Source of the DNA: Desulfobulbaceae bacterium UBA5628
Lineage (GTDB): Bacteria > Desulfobacterota > Desulfobulbia > Desulfobulbales > Desulfurivibrionaceae
Length of the DNA stretch: 17,368 nucleotides
Reading direction: 5' to 3'
Assembly: GCA_002421565.1 (NCBI GenBank)
Contig: DIKC01000168.1
Location: 1-17,368, forward strand
Shown: piece after piece, positions 13,871-17,368 of the stretch
Position numbering within the stretch: position 1 is the stretch's first letter
How the letters are laid out: each line of letters opens with the position of its first letter
Made by a program: the position numbers and the translations under genes
Notes under the pieces: model-generated
What the model was told of the DNA's origin: nothing
Databases searched by the model: none
The model's input: the letters and a program-made list of their open reading frames with translations, nothing else

Positions 13871-14492
13871 ATACCTCGGGAAAGGGGAAGTCCGGCTCGT
13901 CGATCAGCTTGGCCAACCGCTGCTTTTTTTCGGTTTTGCGATCATGGTATGCAAAGATGGTTTCCACGGTGCGCAAAACCGTTTCCACATCGGCATTGCG
14001 CACGATCCGGCGGCCCACTTTGGGCGAAAAGCCGCCCTTGCCGCCCACGTAAATATCAAAGCCGTTTTTGGTGCCCATCAGACCGATATCAGTGGTCTTG
14101 ACCCCGGAACAGCACAAGGGACAGCCGGAAATGGCGATCTTGACCTTGGGCTTGAACGGCCCCCGCCCCTGGAAATGGGCGAGCAGCCGGGCGGAAAGCT
14201 CCGCCGGATCCTGAATGCCGGTGGTGCAATCCCGCTTGCCGATGCAGACCCTGGGGATGGGGAATTTGCCCGGCCCCTTGAATTCCACCCCAAGGGCGGC
14301 CAGTTCCTCCCTGGCGGCGACCAGCGCCTCCGGCTCAAAGCCCATCAACCGCAGATTCTGGGCGGTGCTCACATAAACTTCCAAACCGTGGCGTTTAGCC
14401 AGTTCCAAGGATTTCTCCATCACCGGCAATGGCAGACGGCCGGCCGGCAAGAGGATGGTCAATCGGGTGGGTGGTGATGGCGCCGTACTCAT
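13869..14492 (-). CDS. Small siroheme/4Fe-4S sulfite (nitrite) reductase-like protein, assimilatory-type low-molecular-weight family
   Basis: 207 residues, close to the 218-residue low-spin assimilatory-type sulfite reductase of Desulfovibrio vulgaris. It carries the siroheme-coupled cluster motif C83-x5-C89 (VCIGKRDCT) and C124-x3-C128 (GCPLCCSG), with an additional C127. The order is one ferredoxin-like half domain (VYVSTAQNLRLMGFEPE), then the cluster domain with the VKIAISGCP strand and the KTTDIGLMG and GFDIYVGGKGG segments. Larger sulfite reductases have two half domains; this has one. The substrate is not proven: sulfite, nitrite or a sensor role are possible. No reductase partner is adjacent. 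The ATG at 14492 has GGGAG with 7 nt spacing. It is transcribed divergently from the unknown gene at 14631 and converges on flagellin. Confidence 0.9.
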   Translation of the reverse strand: MSTAPSPPTRLTILLPAGRLPLPVMEKSLELAKRHGLEVYVSTAQNLRLMGFEPEALVAAREELAALGVEFKGPGKFPIPRVCIGKRDCTTGIQDPAELSARLLAHFQGRGPFKPKVKIAISGCPLCCSGVKTTDIGLMGTKNGFDIYVGGKGGFSPKVGRRIVRNADVETVLRTVETIFAYHDRKTEKKQRLAKLIDEPDFPFPEV

Positions 14493-14630
14493 TTGCTTGC
14501 TCCCTTCGTTTTTTTAGTTGTTTTCACTTCCGCTTTCCGCTTTTTTCCTGTATTTATAGGCAACATTAATTTATTTTAAAAAATCAAGCCAATTCGCGCC
14601 AAGTTACGCGACCAAAGAGAGGATCAGATC

Positions 14631-15050
14631 ATGGGGAGCCAGACCCGGCCATACAACGACAAAAACGTCAATGCCATCGACCGCAAGCGGGAGCGGGAGC
14701 GTTACAACATGCTCAAAACCCTGGAGAAAAACGCCCCGGAACTGGCCACCAAACTGGTCCAGCGCCTGCTGGACAAACACATCATCGAAACCACCTCCGT
14801 CGAGGCGATCCGCGAGGTCTTCACCAATCTCTTCCAAAAGCTGCCGGAGATGGAGGAATTCGACGTCCAGTACAAGACCGCGCCCCTGCGGGGCCTGGTC
14901 GCCGACCCCAACTTCATCAGCCTCTACCTCACCCAGTACATTGCCGAAGACCTGCTCAATCACGACAAAATCCAGGATGTCTTCGGCGATGACCTGGAAA
15001 TCTACCAGGCCGTGGATTCGGTCATGGGCGCCCTCCGCCCGCCCCAGTGA
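14631..15050 (+). CDS. Unknown 139-residue helical protein
   Basis: I do not recognise this family. The ATG at 14631 has AGAGG with 8 nt spacing, and base composition and codon use match the neighbours, so the frame looks real. It has a charged N-terminal stretch (DRKRERERYNMLKTLEKN) and then a series of predicted amphipathic helices such as ATKLVQRLLDKHIIETTSVEA and FISLYLTQYIAEDLL. There is no signal peptide, membrane segment or cysteine, so it is probably cytoplasmic and non-redox. It is monocistronic, divergent from the siroheme protein across a 138-bp AT-rich gap, and converges on speA. Confidence 0.8.
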   Translation: MGSQTRPYNDKNVNAIDRKRERERYNMLKTLEKNAPELATKLVQRLLDKHIIETTSVEAIREVFTNLFQKLPEMEEFDVQYKTAPLRGLVADPNFISLYLTQYIAEDLLNHDKIQDVFGDDLEIYQAVDSVMGALRPPQ

Positions 15051-15054
15051 TCCC

Positions 15055-15078
15055 CCGGCCCGTATCTCGCCGGGCCGG
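15055..15078. terminator. Hairpin between the convergent unknown gene and speA
   Basis: CCGGCCCG (15055-15062) pairs with CGGGCCGG (15071-15078), an 8-bp GC-only stem with an 8-nt loop, in the 44-bp gap between the two stop codons. There is no U-run on either strand, so termination efficiency is uncertain. Confidence 0.5.
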
Positions 15079-15094
15079 TTCCCCCCAAACCTGA

Positions 15095-17014
15095 TTACAA
15101 ATCGAGATAGGTATAGCCCTTGAGGCCGCGGGTGTATTCATTCAGCATCCGCATCGCCTCGTTGGGACGCAGGCGGTCTTCCTTGATCGCCCGGTCGAAC
15201 TGCCGCTTCATCTTGCGGGCCAAGTCGTTCTCGCTGTACTGGACCAGGGCCAGCACCTTTTCCATGGTGGTTCCCTCGATGGTCTCCTCGATATAATAGC
15301 CCGCCTCCTCGTCCTCGTCCAAAAAGACGTGGGCCTCGTTGACCCGGCCGAAAAGGTTATGAAGGTCGCCCATGATGTCCTGGTAGGCGCCGGTCATGAA
15401 AACGCCCAAGTAATAGGGTTGGCCGTTGAGCTCGTGAAGCGGCAGGGTGTCCACCCCTTCCTCGTACAGGTTGATGAACTTGGAGACCACCCCGTCCGAA
15501 TCGCAGGTGATGTCGGCCAGGGTGCCGCGCCGGCGCGGCTCCTCGTCCAGCCGGTGGAGGGGCATGATCGGAAAAAGCTGGCCAAACCCCCAGTGATCGA
15601 GCAATGACTGGAACACACTGAAATTGCAGAGATACTGATCACTGTATTTGTTCTGCAACTCGACGATTTCGTCTGGCACGTATTCGGCGCCCCGGAAGCA
15701 CTCCAGCACCTTGCGGCCCACCAGCCAGAAAATCCGCTCCACCTCGGCCTTGACCTCAAGACCGATCAATCCCAACTCGAAGTGGGTCTGGACATCGCTC
15801 TTGCACAACTGGGCGTCGTGGTACGCCTCCAAGGGGTTACTCTCGTTGATGTGGGTGTAGGAATACCAGGCATCGTCCACCAACTTATGCTTGAGGCTCG
15901 GTTTTTTGGGCTTGTCCTCGATCTGGGCCCGCTTGATGTTGCCGAAGGTTTCCACCACCAGCACCGAATGGTGGGCGACCAGGGCCCGGCCCGACTCGGT
16001 GACCACCACCGGATGGGCCACCCCTTCGGCGTCACAGATATCCATGATGTTGTAGATCACGTCCCGGGCATATTCGTTAAGGGAGTAGTTGATCGAGGAA
16101 TGAAAGGTGGTGCGGCTGCCGTCGTAATCCACCCCCAGGCCGCCGCCCACGTCGAGATATTCCAGCTTGTGGCCGAGCTTGGTCAGCTTGGCGTAGAACA
16201 TCGCCCCTTCCCGCACCGCCTTCTTGATCGTGAGAATATCGGGAATCTGCGATCCGACATGGAAATGGACCAGCTTGAGACAATGGGCCAGACCGGCCTC
16301 CCGCAAAGTCCGGGAGGCCTCCAAAATATCCAGGGTGGAAAGGCCGAACTTGGCATCCTCGCCGCCGCTTTTCTCCCACTTGCCCTGGCCGCCGCTCATC
16401 AAACGCACCCGGAGGCCGACCAGGGGCTCCACCTTCATCTTGCGGGCCGCCGCGATTATATCCCGCAGTTCCTCGACCTTTTCCACCACCAGGATGATCT
16501 TCTTACCCAGCTTGCGGCCGAGCAAGGCGGTTTTAATGAAATGATGATCTTTATAGCCGTTGCAGATAATCAGACTTTCCGGGTCTTCGTGAAAGGCCAA
16601 GGCGGCGTGCAGTTCCGGTTTGGAGCCGACCTCCAGGCCGAGATGAAAGGGTTGACCGGCATCGAGTATCTCCTCCACTACCTCCCGCAGTTGGTTGACC
16701 TTGATCGGGTAAACCCCGCGATAGCAATTGCCGTACTTGGCCTCGGCCAGCGCCTCGGCAAAGGCCTGATTGATCCGCTCCACCCGGTTGCGGAGCAAAT
16801 CCTGGAAACGGATCAGCATCGGAAAATGCAGCCCCTGATCCAGGGCCTCCTTGACCACATCGACGATGGCAATCCCCGCTCCCTGTTCCTTGAGGGGCGC
16901 CACCGTCACTTTCCCGGTCTGGTTGATATCGAAATAGCGCAGACCCCAACGGTGAATGCCGTACAATTCCCGGGCCTGGTCGATACTCCAGGTATTTTTG
17001 CGGCTCTTGTCCAT
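15095..17014 (-). CDS. speA: Biosynthetic arginine decarboxylase
   Basis: Decarboxylates arginine to agmatine, the first step of one putrescine/spermidine route; PLP and Mg dependent. The 639 residues are normal for the long bacterial form. Visible parts are the N-terminal YGIHRWGLRYFDIN, YPIKVNQ with PLP lysine K105, the KLVHFHVGSQIPDI and LDVGGGLGVDYDG barrel segments, ESGRALVAHH, a helical insert with YVPDEIVELQNKY, and a C-terminal beta domain with YYLGVFMTGAYQDIMGDLHNLFG. All hallmark residues are present. I chose the ATG at 17014, with GGGAGG at 7 nt, over the TTG two codons earlier, whose spacing is only 1 nt. It is a single-gene unit. No agmatine-processing gene (speB, aguA) is in view. 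Confidence 0.97.
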   Translation of the reverse strand: MDKSRKNTWSIDQARELYGIHRWGLRYFDINQTGKVTVAPLKEQGAGIAIVDVVKEALDQGLHFPMLIRFQDLLRNRVERINQAFAEALAEAKYGNCYRGVYPIKVNQLREVVEEILDAGQPFHLGLEVGSKPELHAALAFHEDPESLIICNGYKDHHFIKTALLGRKLGKKIILVVEKVEELRDIIAAARKMKVEPLVGLRVRLMSGGQGKWEKSGGEDAKFGLSTLDILEASRTLREAGLAHCLKLVHFHVGSQIPDILTIKKAVREGAMFYAKLTKLGHKLEYLDVGGGLGVDYDGSRTTFHSSINYSLNEYARDVIYNIMDICDAEGVAHPVVVTESGRALVAHHSVLVVETFGNIKRAQIEDKPKKPSLKHKLVDDAWYSYTHINESNPLEAYHDAQLCKSDVQTHFELGLIGLEVKAEVERIFWLVGRKVLECFRGAEYVPDEIVELQNKYSDQYLCNFSVFQSLLDHWGFGQLFPIMPLHRLDEEPRRRGTLADITCDSDGVVSKFINLYEEGVDTLPLHELNGQPYYLGVFMTGAYQDIMGDLHNLFGRVNEAHVFLDEDEEAGYYIEETIEGTTMEKVLALVQYSENDLARKMKRQFDRAIKEDRLRPNEAMRMLNEYTRGLKGYTYLDL

Positions 17015-17052
17015 CTCCAAACCTCCCGACCCCGACTAAAAAGGAAACCGGC

Positions 17053-17080
17053 AAAATACAAAATTCCCCCAGGAATTCAA
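17053..17080 (-). promoter_or_regulatory. Possible speA promoter with a palindrome in its spacer
   Basis: TTGAAT (17080-17075), 16 nt, then TATTTT (17058-17053). Each box matches the consensus at 4 of 6 positions. The spacer and -35 overlap a 6-bp inverted repeat, AATTCC-CCCA-GGAATT, at 17062-17077. A repressor site is possible. Confidence 0.4.
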
Positions 17081-17158
17081 TCCTTCTTTTTTCCGTGCAA
17101 ATCGGCTAAGGTGGGGGGCTTAAAAAATCATCCACCCGTACAGGACAAAGGAGAAAAC

Positions 17159-17368
17159 TTGCTTCAGCGATTGATCAACAAAATCAAACAGCAACTGCGG
17201 GGCCGCACCCCCCAGCCGACCGGCTCCCATCTTTCGGAGACCCCGACCGCGGCAACAACCGCCGCCTCCGCCCCGCTGGCGCCGGGAGCGGCCGGCGAGG
17301 AAACAGGCCGCAAAAGAACCCGGAAACGCAAACCCAAAGTCCACGCCGCCACCCCGGCAATCGCCGCG
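17159..17368 (+). CDS. N-terminal 70 residues of a basic protein, gene runs off the right edge (unknown, possibly an RNA-binding or helicase protein)
   Basis: A TTG at 17159 is preceded by AAAGGAG with 5 nt spacing, and the frame stays open to the window end. The residues begin LLQRLINKIKQQLRGRTP (first residue Met in the protein). An Ala/Pro/Thr-rich stretch follows, then a basic cluster (GRKRTRKRKPKVHAA). Such basic, disordered N-terminal ends occur in DEAD-box RNA helicases of deltaproteobacteria, but the helicase domain would lie outside the window, so this is only a suggestion. It is divergent from speA across 144 bp. Confidence 0.55.
   Translation, partial: MLQRLINKIKQQLRGRTPQPTGSHLSETPTAATTAASAPLAPGAAGEETGRKRTRKRKPKVHAATPAIAA

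Noticed and set aside
1..17368. tRNA, rRNA, CRISPR array, transposase, integrase or attachment-site signals
   Set aside because: None was seen by reading both strands; gaps are short and explained by promoters, leaders and terminators. A covariance-model scan was not possible.

Overview
The window looks like chromosomal DNA of a GC-rich, flagellated, sulfate-reducing or sulfur-disproportionating deltaproteobacterium (Desulfobacterota, possibly Desulfobulbales/Desulfurivibrionaceae). The reasons are a dissimilatory-type ATP sulfurylase (sat), a small stand-alone siroheme sulfite reductase-like protein, a polar-type flagellar filament cluster and housekeeping genes, with no plasmid, phage, transposon, CRISPR, rRNA or tRNA signature. 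The taxonomic placement is inference; no search was run.

Layout. 1-555 (minus, cut by the left edge): N-terminal part of a divergent type IA topoisomerase-like TOPRIM protein. 692-2905 (plus): 737-residue protein with an unrecognised N-terminal domain, a long acidic repeat linker and a C-terminal SUMF1/FGE-type domain. 2918-3991 (minus): aroB. 4101-5378 (minus): sat, with its own strong promoter, leader and terminator. 5630-8498 (minus): flagellar block fliD, fliS, a FliT/FlgN-like gene and flaG, with a sigma-28-like promoter upstream of fliD and a terminator after flaG. 8607-9503 (minus): rsmI. 9680-12913 (plus): a tight run of TraB-family membrane protein, yhbY, cmoA and cmoB. 12991-13863 (plus): flagellin under a sigma-70-like promoter, ending in a hairpin shared with the convergent siroheme protein gene (13869-14492, minus). 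14631-15050 (plus): unknown 139-residue protein. 15095-17014 (minus): speA. 17159-17368 (plus, cut by the right edge): start of a basic protein with a TTG start.

How the genes work together. fliD, fliS, flaG and the flagellin build and cap the filament; the FliT/FlgN-like protein is probably their export chaperone. Sat activates sulfate to APS. rsmI, yhbY and cmoA/cmoB all act on rRNA, ribosome assembly or tRNA wobble modification, so the centre of the window is a translation-quality neighbourhood interleaved with flagellar genes. aroB and speA are ordinary biosynthesis.

Several starts are placed downstream of the longest open frame because a good Shine-Dalgarno sequence decides them (aroB, sat, flaG, fliS, rsmI, cmoB, speA). 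No gene-free stretch exceeds 300 bases; the longest are 5379-5629 (sat promoter and leader, flaG terminator) and 9504-9679 (rsmI promoter). I did not find a clear new multi-gene system. The least explained items are the acidic-repeat FGE-like protein, the TOPRIM protein with an altered metal motif, and the hairpin shared by two convergent stop codons.
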